Of a stretch of DNA of 64,000 nucleotides, positions 46,120 to 54,255 are shown piece by piece (the stretch's first letter is position 1; each line of letters starts with the position of its first letter). The DNA is from Methylovulum psychrotolerans. Its GTDB lineage: Bacteria > Pseudomonadota > Gammaproteobacteria > Methylococcales > Methylomonadaceae. Where the stretch lies: positions 17,203-81,202 of the forward strand of contig NZ_PGFZ01000014.1 of the NCBI RefSeq assembly GCF_002923755.1, written 5' to 3'. Position numbers and translations under genes: made by a program. The notes beneath the pieces were generated by a model. That model saw only the letters and a list, made by a program, of their open reading frames with translations, was not told the DNA's origin and ran no database searches.

Positions 46120-46129
46120 GACAGTTGTC

Positions 46130-47032
46130 CTATGCTGTTGCTATGTTCACAAGTTTGGCCATTTCCGAAGCAGGGACGACTTTAATAAACTCGCCCATCA
46201 CTTCCATCAGCCGTTGTTGGATACCCGCTATGGTCATTGCCGCCATTTGGCAACCGCTACACGCACCTGTCATATTGACGTAGGCGGTATTGCCTATCAC
46301 TTCGACCAATTCGACATCACCGCCGTCGGCCATTAGCGAAGGCCGTAACGATTCCAGCACTTGTTCGATTTTTTTGATGCGTTGCAGATTAGTCAGCGAG
46401 CCTTTGACCTCGGCGACCACCGGTTTGCTGACCGGCGCGGCTTCGGGGTCAAATTTCTCGCCTTTTTCCGCCAAGACTTTTTCCAGAATCGCTTCAATGT
46501 CTTCATGGCAAGCCGCGCAACCGCCGCCCGCTTTCGTAAAGTTAGTCACATCTTGGACGGTACGCAATTTATTGGCCCAGACCATTTCCTCAATCATAAC
46601 GGCATCGATGGCGAAACATTTGCAGATTAACGCGCCTTCCGCATGGTCATCCGCCCATTCTTCACCCCGATAATTGGCGATCGCCGCTTGTAAGGCTTCC
46701 CTTCCCATGACCGAACAGTGCATTTTTTCTGGCGGCAGACCTTCCAGATGGTCGGCGATGTCTTGGTTAGTGACTTTTAAGGCTTCGTCCAGCGTCATGC
46801 CCTTAACGATTTCGGTTAGCACCGAGGACGAGGCGATTGCCGAACCGCAGCCGAAGGTTTGGAAACCGGCATCAAGAATCACTTCCGTCGAATCATCGAC
46901 TTTTAAGGTCAGGCGCAAGGCATCGCCGCAACTGATGGAACCGACTTCACCTATGGCATTGGCATCCGCCACCGCCCCGGCATTTTTAGGGTTAAAAAAG
47001 TGTTCTTTTACTTTGTCTGAATAGTCCCACAT
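46130..47032 (-). CDS. nifU: NifU Fe-S cluster scaffold
   Basis: 300 residues in the three-domain form. An IscU-like N domain ([47 protein letters not shown]) is followed by a central [2Fe-2S] domain ([16 protein letters not shown] ... [12 protein letters not shown]) and a C-terminal Nfu domain ([15 protein letters not shown]). The start at 47032 is the family start; an upstream in-frame ATG at 47119 lies in a REP-like repeat and is rejected. NifU assembles [4Fe-4S] clusters for nitrogenase with NifS. Confidence 0.96.
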   Translation of the reverse strand: MWDYSDKVKEHFFNPKNAGAVADANAIGEVGSISCGDALRLTLKVDDSTEVILDAGFQTFGCGSAIASSSVLTEIVKGMTLDEALKVTNQDIADHLEGLPPEKMHCSVMGREALQAAIANYRGEEWADDHAEGALICKCFAIDAVMIEEMVWANKLRTVQDVTNFTKAGGGCAACHEDIEAILEKVLAEKGEKFDPEAAPVSKPVVAEVKGSLTNLQRIKKIEQVLESLRPSLMADGGDVELVEVIGNTAYVNMTGACSGCQMAAMTIAGIQQRLMEVMGEFIKVVPASEMAKLVNIATA

Positions 47033-47049
47033 GGTGTTATTCCTCGAAT

Positions 47050-47124
47050 TGGGTAGGGCGGACAACGCTGTTTTGTCCGCCTTGGGTCGGGTTCCGGTGG
47101 GCAAAACAGCGCTGCCCAACCTGC
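47050..47124. repeat. Pair of inverted REP-like units inside the nif operon
   Basis: Two related units (GGGTAGGGCGGACAACGCTG and, inverted, the complement of CAAAACAGCGCTGCCCAACC) face each other. Each can form its own hairpin (GGCGGACAA/TTGTCCGCC) and both share a CGCTGTTTTG core. It lies between nif iscA and nifU and may protect or partly uncouple the transcript. Confidence 0.6.
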
Positions 47125-47132
47125 CTTAAGGG

Positions 47133-47489
47133 TTAAGAACAGGTTTTGGTTCCCGTACCGCTAGCACTGGTGTTGAATGAAGAACCGCAAGCGCAACTTT
47201 TTGCCGCATTGGGGTTAATAAATTTGAAACCGGAACCTTCTATACTGTCTAAGAAGTCCACGGACATGCCATCCAGCATCGTCATACTGGTGGGGGCGAC
47301 AAACACCTTGACTGTGCCGCAATCAATCACGGTATCTTCGGGGGTGTTTTCAGTCTCTAGCTTCAGCCCGTATTGGTAGCCGGAACAGCCCCCATCAGTG
47401 ACTTCGATACGAAGCCCTGCTGTGGGTGTTTCCGAACTGGCGATAAAGCGACCGACAGCGTTAATAGCTTTTTCTGTTAAGGTAATCAC
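47133..47489 (-). CDS. Nif-associated IscA/HesB-type iron-sulfur carrier
   Basis: 118 residues of the A-type carrier family. The three ligating cysteines are in TDGGCSGYQYGL and KSCACGSSF, with the conserved GFKFINPNAA. It starts with GTG at 47489 preceded by AGGAGA at six bases. A-type carriers deliver Fe-S clusters or iron to targets; the nif-linked form (often called iscA-nif) precedes nifU. It is the first gene after the sigma-54 promoter at 47534-47550. The tail is rich in Ser/Thr/Gly and ends TKTCS. Confidence 0.92.
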   Translation of the reverse strand: MITLTEKAINAVGRFIASSETPTAGLRIEVTDGGCSGYQYGLKLETENTPEDTVIDCGTVKVFVAPTSMTMLDGMSVDFLDSIEGSGFKFINPNAAKSCACGSSFNTSASGTGTKTCS

Positions 47490-47533
47490 AACAAGTCTCC
47501 TGAAAGGGTTGGCATCGTTCTTGTAAGAACATA

Positions 47534-47550
47534 AAGCAACCTATGTGCCA
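47534..47550 (-). promoter_or_regulatory. Near-perfect sigma-54 promoter of iscA-nifU-nifS
   Basis: The minus strand reads TGGCAC-ATAGG-TTGCTT, which matches the -24/-12 consensus TGGCAC-N5-TTGCW at all positions. The start should fall about 30 bases before the GTG of the iscA-like gene. Confidence 0.9.
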
Positions 47551-47609
47551 GACTATTTTTATTTTTATAACAATATGATTTTTATAAAATAATATTTTTT
47601 TATAGCCCC

Positions 47610-47625
47610 TGTAAAAAAGATTACA
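47610..47625. promoter_or_regulatory. NifA upstream activator sequence (proximal)
   Basis: TGT-AAAAAAGATT-ACA, exact TGT-N10-ACA, about 60 bases upstream of the -24 box. Confidence 0.7.
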
Positions 47626-47646
47626 AACAAACAATCCAGCGGGTTT

Positions 47647-47662
47647 TGTCAGGTTTCCTACA
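47647..47662. promoter_or_regulatory. NifA upstream activator sequence (distal)
   Basis: TGT-CAGGTTTCCT-ACA, exact TGT-N10-ACA, about 97 bases upstream of the -24 box and 37 bases from the first site. It lies only 29 bases before the nifZ start codon, so it may also influence that gene. Confidence 0.75.
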
Positions 47663-47691
47663 AAATCCCCAGCCACTAAAGAGGAGATGCC

Positions 47692-47955
47692 ATGAGAGTA
47701 GAAGACTTGGATATAGGCGATATTGTCTATGCCGCCACCACGATTATTGATGACGGTTCAATGCCTGAGGGTATGGAAGGCGAAATATTGGCGGAAGCCG
47801 GTACGCGCGGCGTTATCACTATGATAGGCCATGTCGAAGAACAGCCGGAACGTAGCGTTTTCTTAGTACGTTTTGAAGACAAAGAGATGAATCTGGGCAA
47901 CCCGATAGGCTGTTGGGTTGACGATCTGATGGTAGAGCCGAAACTGATTAATTAG
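47692..47955 (+). CDS. nifZ: NifZ-family protein
   Basis: 87 residues of the NifZ family: LDIGDIVYAATTIIDDGSMP, then EGEILAEAGTRGVITMIGHV and RSVFLVRFEDKEMNLGNPIGCW. NifZ acts in P-cluster maturation of the MoFe protein. GAGGAG lies six bases before the ATG. The gene is divergent from the iscA-nifU-nifS operon across a shared control region. A clear sigma-54 promoter facing it was not found. Confidence 0.85.
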   Translation: MRVEDLDIGDIVYAATTIIDDGSMPEGMEGEILAEAGTRGVITMIGHVEEQPERSVFLVRFEDKEMNLGNPIGCWVDDLMVEPKLIN

Positions 47956-47986
47956 CCATAATTTCCGTTGATTTAAAAATCGGATT

Positions 47987-48047
47987 ATTTGCCACGGAGT
48001 ACGCGAAGCGGCTTGTTGGTAAAGGCTTCGTGGCCTTTGTGGCAAAT
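47987..48047. repeat. Inverted repeat between nifZ and the LysR gene
   Basis: ATTTGCCAC (47987-47995) and GTGGCAAAT (48039-48047) close a 61-base structure with inner complementarity around CGAAGC/GCTTCG. It is a possible bidirectional terminator for the convergent genes or a dispersed repeat. Confidence 0.45.
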
Positions 48048-48079
48048 GCTGGTTAAGGTTAAGCGGAGGCTGCCGTGCC

Positions 48080-48970
48080 TTATTGTAAAGCCGGGGTTGT
48101 TCTGAGCCGCACCGCAAGCAAGTCAATAAATGCCCTGACTTTGGCATTTGCATGACGGCTCTCACGGTGTAGGATATGGATAGGCATCGCAGCGGGTTCA
48201 TAGCCGCTTAATAACGTTGCCAATTCATTGGCGGCCAAATAAGGGGCGCACTGGTAGGACAGCAAGCGGGTAATGCCAAAACCTTGGATTGCCGCTGCAA
48301 TAGCCGCATCATTGGTGGTGACGGTAAGCCGGGGAGCGGTCTTAACCGTCAAAACCTCAGGGTCCTGGCCGAACTTCCATTCCACAGCCGTACCGACTGA
48401 GATAAGGGTGTGTGCAGGCAATTCCAACGGTGTTTTAGGGCAGCCATGGTGGGCCAAATACGCGGGTGAGGCGCATACTACACGCCGCACTGAGCCGACC
48501 CGCAAGGCCTTCATGCTAGAATCGGGCAATACGCCGATACGCACCCCAATATCCAAACCCTCTTCCAATAAATTCACTACCCGATCCAGAAATACCGCCG
48601 ACACACAAATTCCGGGATAACTCTGCAAAAACTCCACAATGACAGGCAAGACATAGAGCTTACCAAACAGTACGGGGGCGGTAATCGCCAAATGTCCGCA
48701 AGGCGTACCGTTAATCCCCATAGCCGCTTCATCGGCCGCGTCCGCTTCGGCAATAATACGGCGGGCATCTTCCACATAACGCTGACCTGCCTCGGTTACC
48801 CGTACATAGCGCGTCGTCCGGTTTAGCAGCTTTACCCCTAAGCGCTCTTCTAACATGGCAACGGCACGGGTTACGGCCGGAGGGGACATCGCCAAACGCC
48901 GCGCCCCACCCGCAAAGCTTTCTTCTTCGGCCACGGCGACCAACACCGCCATTAAATGTAACCTGTCCAT
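48080..48970 (-). CDS. LysR-family transcriptional regulator
   Basis: 296 residues with an N-terminal helix-turn-helix (LMAVLVAVAEEESFAGGARRL, MSPPAVTRAVAMLEERLGVK) and a LysR substrate-binding domain (GHLAITAPVLFGKLYVLPVI, LDIGVRIGVLPDSSMKALRV). The profile is of the large CrgA/DsdC-like group that controls oxidoreductases or efflux. The start at 48970 has AGGAAA five bases upstream; a more distant in-frame ATG is rejected. The target is unknown; the divergent SagB-type gene lies 420 bases away. Confidence 0.88.
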   Translation of the reverse strand: MDRLHLMAVLVAVAEEESFAGGARRLAMSPPAVTRAVAMLEERLGVKLLNRTTRYVRVTEAGQRYVEDARRIIAEADAADEAAMGINGTPCGHLAITAPVLFGKLYVLPVIVEFLQSYPGICVSAVFLDRVVNLLEEGLDIGVRIGVLPDSSMKALRVGSVRRVVCASPAYLAHHGCPKTPLELPAHTLISVGTAVEWKFGQDPEVLTVKTAPRLTVTTNDAAIAAAIQGFGITRLLSYQCAPYLAANELATLLSGYEPAAMPIHILHRESRHANAKVRAFIDLLAVRLRTTPALQ

Positions 48971-49390
48971 CTTGTTTCCTATGGGTGTTAATAATTTGCC
49001 AACGCCTACACAACCCGCTTCCGCTTCATAGCCTATGAGCCATCGGCAAAACCTTGAATGTCTTGGCTGTGCCAAAAATCGGCTGCGAAAGCCGCCATCA
49101 AATACACCATGAATCTGCGCATCCGTATCTGTCCGGCCATTATTCCAATAAGATTAGGCTATTTCAAGTTAACTGAGGCATGAGATTTAATAATGGACGG
49201 GGGTTAATATAATTTATGGCACTATTTTTGATGAGAATTTAGGGCAATAAGCTTGGCCTGTTCTAAAATAAGGCCATATCAGCAAAAATGGGCAGCTTAA
49301 CACCTTAAAAAAGCCCGAAAAATAAGGATAAACGTCAACACCCGGTAAACAACCCAGTCCACCATTTCTATAAGCAACCCGACAATCTTT
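48971..49390. other. Intergenic region between the LysR and SagB-type genes
   Basis: About 420 bases with no supported gene. TGGCAC-TATTT-TTGAT at about 49217-49232 resembles a sigma-54 promoter, but the essential -12 GC is GA. No NifA site was found nearby. Confidence 0.5.
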
Positions 49391-50974
49391 ATGACACCAT
49401 TAGCTGAAACCTTACTAAATTATCATCACCGCACTAAGCACACCCTACAGCGTTATGCTAAAGGCCCAGAAACTTTAGATTGGGATGACCAGCCCGACCC
49501 ATTCCGGCATTTTTCCGGTTGCCAGATAGTGGCTTTACCTAAGCCTGGGCGCGAACTGGATGTGTTGTTTAGCGACTTGGACAAGCCGGACACCGTGCCT
49601 ATACAGCCGTTGGATTTGGCGAATATCGGCCTGTTGTTGGAATTGGCCTTTGGCTTGTCGGCATGGAAGCAATATGGCCCAAACCGTTGGTCTTTGCGTT
49701 GCAACCCTTCCAGCGGCAACCTGCATCCTACCGAAGCTTATTTGCTCTGTGCGGATGCCAACATTGTACCTGCTGGGGTATACCACTATGTCAGTTATGA
49801 CCACCATCTGGAGCAGCGTTGCCAATTTACCGAAGCCTTGCCTGAAGGGGAGGTGCTGATAGGTTTGTCATCTGTGCATTGGCGGGAGGCGTGGAAATAC
49901 GGTGAAAGGGCATTTAGATATTGCCAGCATGACATAGGTCACGCGTTGGGGGCGTTACGTTATGCCGCCGCTACGTTAGGCTGGAAAATAGAGCTATGTT
50001 CAGGGCTGGCCGATGCCGACCTTGCCCAATTGCTAGGGTTGGATCGGGCGGCGGATTTTAAGGCCAAAGAGCAGGAAAGCCCGGATGTGCTGTGCCGTAT
50101 CCTTACCTCCGTCACGCCAGCAGCCTGTACGGATACGGCATTAATGGCGTTATTGCCGAGCGCGGTGTGGGTAGGTGCTGCCATGAGTTTAGGCGCGTAC
50201 CATTTATACCATTGGCCAGTGATTGACCAAGCCAGTGCTGCTGCCATCAAGCCCCGCACCGAAGCGTCAAGCCGTCCGGTGGTCGCGCCCGTAGTGCCGT
50301 CCCCTAGTTCTGGCCAGCACCTTGCTACCCGACTCATTCGGCAACGGCGCAGTGCACAGCAGTTTGACGGTAAAATGCCCCCGCTGCCCATCACAGATTT
50401 TTACCGCTTGTTAAACGCAGTATTGCCCGATACCGCTACGTTTGGCTTTTGGCAGTCGCCGCCGAAAGTACATTTATTTATTTTTGTCCATCGTGTCGAG
50501 GGCTTAACACCCGGTTTATATGCCCTGCTCAGGGACGAATCGGCATTACCTGCTTTACAAGCGGCAATGTTAAGCTCATTCACTTGGCAAAAACAACCTG
50601 GGGGATTGCCTTTTTATCATCTGTATGCCGGCGATTTGAAGCAGATTGCAAAAACTTTATCTTGCCACCAGCCAATTGCCAGCGATAGCGCCTTTAGTTT
50701 GGCGATGGTGGCGGAATTTATGGCCACGATCGAAGAGCAGCCGTGGCGTTATCGGCAGTTGTTTTGGGAATGCGGCCTGATTGGTCAGGTTTTGTATCTG
50801 GAAGCGGAAGCGGCGGGTGTCCGTGGCACGGGTATAGGCTGTTATTTTGATGACAGCGTCCATGAAATTTTAGGGCTTAAAGATGACGCTTTTCAGAGCC
50901 TATACCATTTTACTGTCGGTAAACCGTTGGAAGACAGCCGGTTACAGACTTTTCCGGCGTATGGGCATTTATAG
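49391..50974 (+). CDS. SagB/ThcOx-type dehydrogenase, double nitroreductase fold
   Basis: 527 residues made of two nitroreductase-like halves. The first holds RCNPSSGNLHPTEAYLLCAD (SagB hallmark, FMN-binding) and GHALGALRYAAATLGW. The second begins LATRLIRQRRSAQQFDGKMP and ends CGLIGQVLYLEAEAAGVRGTGIGCYFDDSVHE. Relatives oxidise azolines in thiazole/oxazole peptides, and the AlbA-type cyclodipeptide oxidases share the fold. No precursor peptide or YcaO gene is nearby. The CDPS-like gene starts 3.3 kb downstream on the same strand, which makes modification of a cyclodipeptide a possible role; many genomes also carry lone SagB genes of unknown function. Confidence 0.85.
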   Translation: MTPLAETLLNYHHRTKHTLQRYAKGPETLDWDDQPDPFRHFSGCQIVALPKPGRELDVLFSDLDKPDTVPIQPLDLANIGLLLELAFGLSAWKQYGPNRWSLRCNPSSGNLHPTEAYLLCADANIVPAGVYHYVSYDHHLEQRCQFTEALPEGEVLIGLSSVHWREAWKYGERAFRYCQHDIGHALGALRYAAATLGWKIELCSGLADADLAQLLGLDRAADFKAKEQESPDVLCRILTSVTPAACTDTALMALLPSAVWVGAAMSLGAYHLYHWPVIDQASAAAIKPRTEASSRPVVAPVVPSPSSGQHLATRLIRQRRSAQQFDGKMPPLPITDFYRLLNAVLPDTATFGFWQSPPKVHLFIFVHRVEGLTPGLYALLRDESALPALQAAMLSSFTWQKQPGGLPFYHLYAGDLKQIAKTLSCHQPIASDSAFSLAMVAEFMATIEEQPWRYRQLFWECGLIGQVLYLEAEAAGVRGTGIGCYFDDSVHEILGLKDDAFQSLYHFTVGKPLEDSRLQTFPAYGHL

Positions 50975-51138
50975 CCTTAAACCGTTTGCAAATCTAATCA
51001 TCTGCTTTCCGTATCTTTTATCCCAGCTATAAACCCTCTATTATATTGAAGGTTGTCAGCCTATTATTTTGCTGCAAAGAACACAAAAAAACGGATTGAA
51101 AAACGATTGTGTTCTTGGCAGTAAATAAGGTTAAAACG

Positions 51139-51416
51139 ATGGATTCTAATGTCGCCGACGTTTATGTGTGCTGTTGAGTGAAAAAAGACGGCCACAACTT
51201 ATCCTTAACTAAAAAATTACAAACACTGCTGCGTAATTACCTATCATATACAGTGTTTGCAACCTCATCTGCCCGCAAGAAATTTTACAGCTGCCGCAGG
51301 GCCAATCCGTCGAAGCCTGCATTTCCTGTCAGGTTGGTACGGCCTGTGTAGCAAAGGCTTTATTTAGGGATTTGTTTCGCATAGAATGGAGCCGTAACAA
51401 ACTGGCCTTTTCTTAA
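51139..51416 (+). pseudogene. Possible degraded small gene
   Basis: The segment starts ATG (AAGG upstream) and reads DSNVADVYVCC, then a TGA, then in the same frame VKKDGHNLSLTKKLQTLLRN. From about 51297 a different frame reads LQLPQGQSVEACISCQVGTA to a TAA at 51414-51416. The protein-like composition and the cysteine pairs suggest an old gene with one stop and one frameshift. I do not recognise the family, and random open frames could explain it. A 9-bp inverted repeat (CAAACACTG / CAGTGTTTG, 51220-51259) lies inside. Confidence 0.3.
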
Positions 51417-51448
51417 AGCATTATAACCTTTCACATTGGCACTATAAC

Positions 51449-52147
51449 ATGGAAGCGTTTATCCACCCGACCTTAGTCAAACTTTCCAAAGGCATCAAAA
51501 GTTTTCAGCAACGCGCTTATGCCTCTGATGATGTCAAAATGAAACGCCTGATCGATTATGGGCAACAGCCGAAGATTTTGGTCATTTGCTGTAGCGATTC
51601 ACGGGTAGACCCCGCTTTGCTAATGGATGCGGAGGCAGGCGATTTATTTATGTTGCGCCATGTCGCCAACTTGGTGCCGCCGTATGCTTTGGAAGGCAAG
51701 TATGATGGAGGGCGGGCGAGCATTGAGTATGCTGTCCGTGATTTGCTGGTCGAACATATCATAATTTTAGGCCATGCCCATTGCGGTGGCATTAAAGCTT
51801 TGCTCAAAAGCCTAAAAGGCCACAAACCCCCGCGTGATTTTTTGGCTGATTGGGTGTCTATCGCTATGGATGGCTGCTACCGTTATGTGCTTGGGCCCTT
51901 GGCCGAACCCAAGGATGACTGCGGCTGTGCGGTACGCGAGCTTGATCTGGATGGCTTGTGCGACCATCAGCATCTGGTTGAGCGGGCGGCGATCCGGGGG
52001 TCTTTAGATAACCTTAAAACCTATCCTTGGTTAAACGAACGCCTTGAGGCCGGAACCCTCCATCTGCATGGCTGGTGGTTCGACTTGGAAAACGGTGATT
52101 TATGGGCGACCAGTGCTGACCATAGTGCCTTTTTGCCCGTCCTTTGA
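51449..52147 (+). CDS. Beta-class carbonic anhydrase
   Basis: 232 residues. The zinc site is complete: Cys48, Asp50 and Arg52 in CCSDSRVDP and His109/Cys112 in GHAHCGG. It interconverts CO2 and bicarbonate. No signal peptide, so cytoplasmic. It lies 25 bases before an NCS2-type transporter and begins a ten-gene plus-strand run. Pairing of a beta-CA with a membrane transporter and a STAS protein recalls SulP-type bicarbonate transport, but here the transporter is NCS2-like, which shares the same fold. Confidence 0.95.
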   Translation: MEAFIHPTLVKLSKGIKSFQQRAYASDDVKMKRLIDYGQQPKILVICCSDSRVDPALLMDAEAGDLFMLRHVANLVPPYALEGKYDGGRASIEYAVRDLLVEHIIILGHAHCGGIKALLKSLKGHKPPRDFLADWVSIAMDGCYRYVLGPLAEPKDDCGCAVRELDLDGLCDHQHLVERAAIRGSLDNLKTYPWLNERLEAGTLHLHGWWFDLENGDLWATSADHSAFLPVL

Positions 52148-52172
52148 TTAAGCCCCGTTAACGGTCAGGCCT

Positions 52173-53894
52173 ATGCGTACCCCCGCCACGATTATTTACG
52201 GTACTGATGATAAGCCGCCCTTACGCATTTTGTTGGGTCTTGCCTTGCAACAAATGTCCTTTTTGGGTGTGTATTTGGTCATATCGCCGTTATTTGCCCG
52301 CGAATTAGGCTTAAATCCCGAACAATCCCTGCAATTGGTTTCGGCGACCCTACTGGCTTCGGCACTCGGTGTCGTCTTGCAAACCGCAAGAGTTTATGGT
52401 ATAGGTTCGGGCTATTTCTGCCCGTTGCAGGCAACCTCATCAACATTTGCCGGACTGCTCTTAGTCAAGACCCATAGCGGTCTGGAAGCGGTTTTTGGTA
52501 TGGTCGGGGTCGTGGGGGCTGCGCAAATGGCTTTTGCTTGGCTGTTCCAGCGGCTTAGAAGCGTCCTGACTGTGCAGGTGGCGGGTTTGGCCGTGCTGTT
52601 GATCGGTCTAGGTTTAGGGCATTACGCGCTAAAGCAGATGTTGGATACCGGCACAGGTATGGCCGGACAGCAACAAGGACTCTTATGCGCACTGACCTTA
52701 GGCACAATGGTGGCTTTTAACGTTTGGTCGTCGGGTGTGCTACGCTTATTCTCGGCGTTTTTGGGGCTGTTGGCAGGTTTTATCAGCAGTTGGCTGATGG
52801 ATGCCATACCCGCGTCTGCTTGGGCGACTTTTTATGACGCGCCGCTGTTTTATTGGCCCAGACCGATGAATATCGGCTGGTCGTTTGACCGCCAAGCCTT
52901 ATGGCCCGCCATTATCACGGGCTTATTTCTCGCCCTGCATGGTTTTGGCGCCTTGGTGGCGGCACAACGCTTTAATGATGCCGACTGGAAACGCCCTGAC
53001 CTGCAATTGGTCAAACAAGGCATCCTCGCCGAAGGTCTTACCAATATCTGTAACTCGTTCCTGAACGGCTTGCCGCTTACTTCCAGCGGCGGTGCGGTCA
53101 GTCTGGCGGCTTCCACAGGCTGCACTAGCCGTTATTTGGCCTATTGGCTGGCGGTCATTATGGCGGTTATTGCCTTTATGCCCAAAGCGATGGTCTTTTG
53201 GCAGATTTTGCCCTTGCCTGTGATGGGGGCGGCACTGATTTTTCTGGCCTCGTTCACGGCCTTATCAGGTTTGCAAATGGTCGCGTCAAGGCTATTGGAC
53301 AACCGTAAAATTCTGGCCTTGGGTATCGGCTTAATTTTTGGGGTCAGCTATGAGGCTATATTGAAGCCCTTACACCATGATGCGTGGATTCCCCTAAAAG
53401 CCTTGTTATTTTCAGGGGTAAGTCTGGGCATTTTTGTCGCGGTGCTGCTGTCGGCGGTGTTCCAAATCAAAAACCATACCCATAAACAACGCCGCTTTGA
53501 TCCTTTGCACAGTTCGCTCAATGAAGTCATTGCTTTTTTGGAGGAACAAGGTGAAAGTTGGGGCGCACGCCCGGAAATTGTCCGCCGAGCCGAACATGCG
53601 ACTTGGCAAGCCTTTGAAATTTTGACCGAATACGGATTATTGGAGATAATCGACGGTAAAGCGGATAAAATTCATCTGCAAACTATCTTTAATGAGTATA
53701 CTTTTACCGTCATTGTAAACTACACTGGTAAACCCTTTGCGCTGCTGACCCAACCGCCCAGCCACGATGATATGCTCTCGGATACCGACGCAGTATTGGA
53801 AATGGCGGGCTATATGCTGTACCGTTTGGCCGACCAGGCCAAGCTCCGCGTTGATGGTGCAGAGTGCGAACTACGGTTGATATTTAACGATTAA
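52173..53894 (+). CDS. NCS2-type transporter with a C-terminal degenerate RsbW-like ATPase domain
   Basis: 573 residues. Residues ~15-435 form a 12-14 helix uracil/xanthine permease fold (RILLGLALQQMSFLGVYLVI; GYFCPLQATSSTFAG; GILAEGLTNICNSFLNGLPL; SSGGAVSLAASTGCTSR). Residues ~450-573 are cytoplasmic and look like an anti-sigma-factor GHKL ATPase: SLNEVIAFLEEQGESWGARP, IVRRAEHATWQAFEILTEYG, VNYTGKPFALL and AGYMLYRLADQAKLRVDG. The N-box Asn and the DxG of active RsbW are missing, so ATP binding is doubtful. The next gene is a STAS antagonist, the natural partner of such a domain. The substrate could be bicarbonate, a purine or a cyclic dipeptide. Confidence 0.8.
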   Translation: MRTPATIIYGTDDKPPLRILLGLALQQMSFLGVYLVISPLFARELGLNPEQSLQLVSATLLASALGVVLQTARVYGIGSGYFCPLQATSSTFAGLLLVKTHSGLEAVFGMVGVVGAAQMAFAWLFQRLRSVLTVQVAGLAVLLIGLGLGHYALKQMLDTGTGMAGQQQGLLCALTLGTMVAFNVWSSGVLRLFSAFLGLLAGFISSWLMDAIPASAWATFYDAPLFYWPRPMNIGWSFDRQALWPAIITGLFLALHGFGALVAAQRFNDADWKRPDLQLVKQGILAEGLTNICNSFLNGLPLTSSGGAVSLAASTGCTSRYLAYWLAVIMAVIAFMPKAMVFWQILPLPVMGAALIFLASFTALSGLQMVASRLLDNRKILALGIGLIFGVSYEAILKPLHHDAWIPLKALLFSGVSLGIFVAVLLSAVFQIKNHTHKQRRFDPLHSSLNEVIAFLEEQGESWGARPEIVRRAEHATWQAFEILTEYGLLEIIDGKADKIHLQTIFNEYTFTVIVNYTGKPFALLTQPPSHDDMLSDTDAVLEMAGYMLYRLADQAKLRVDGAECELRLIFND

Positions 53895-53924
53895 CTAATT
53901 AAAAAATAGAGGAAACTATACGTT

Positions 53925-54251
53925 ATGCTAACCATTTCATCGGCACCTCAGGGCAACTCTCTGGTCATTGCTCTGGCAGGGCGTATTGATGCCGCCAATG
54001 CCAAAAATCTTGAGCAATACTGTCTGGAGCAGATAGACGGCGGGGCGATTCGCCTAATATTTGATTTTACTGCCGTCAACTATATCAGCAGTGCCGCATT
54101 GCGGGTCTTTTTGGTCATCGCCAAACGCCTTAATAGCTTGCAAGGCTCGGTGAAACTGTGCGCCCTCAACACCCTATTGCGGGATGTCTTTGACATCAGC
54201 GGTTTTGCCAAATTGTTTGTGATTACCGCAACCGTACAAGAGGCGCTCTAA
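53925..54251 (+). CDS. STAS-domain anti-anti-sigma-type protein
   Basis: 108 residues, a single STAS domain (GRIDAANAKNLEQYCLEQID; LIFDFTAVNYISSAALRVFL). The phosphorylatable serine is expected in YISSAALR (Ser55/56). Such antagonists are phosphorylated by RsbW-like kinases and dephosphorylated by PP2C phosphatases; both enzyme types are encoded later in this run. It follows the transporter by 30 bases and precedes the CDPS-like gene by four. Confidence 0.92.
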   Translation: MLTISSAPQGNSLVIALAGRIDAANAKNLEQYCLEQIDGGAIRLIFDFTAVNYISSAALRVFLVIAKRLNSLQGSVKLCALNTLLRDVFDISGFAKLFVITATVQEAL

Positions 54252-54255
54252 TCCC

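Noticed and set aside
47509..47525. TGGCAT-N5-TTGTA as a sigma-54 promoter for nifZ
   Set aside because: The -12 GC is replaced by GT, and the NifA sites would lie downstream of the start, so support is too weak.
49217..49232. TGGCAC-N5-TTGAT before the SagB-type gene as a sigma-54 promoter
   Set aside because: The essential GC at -12 is GA and no NifA-type site was found upstream.
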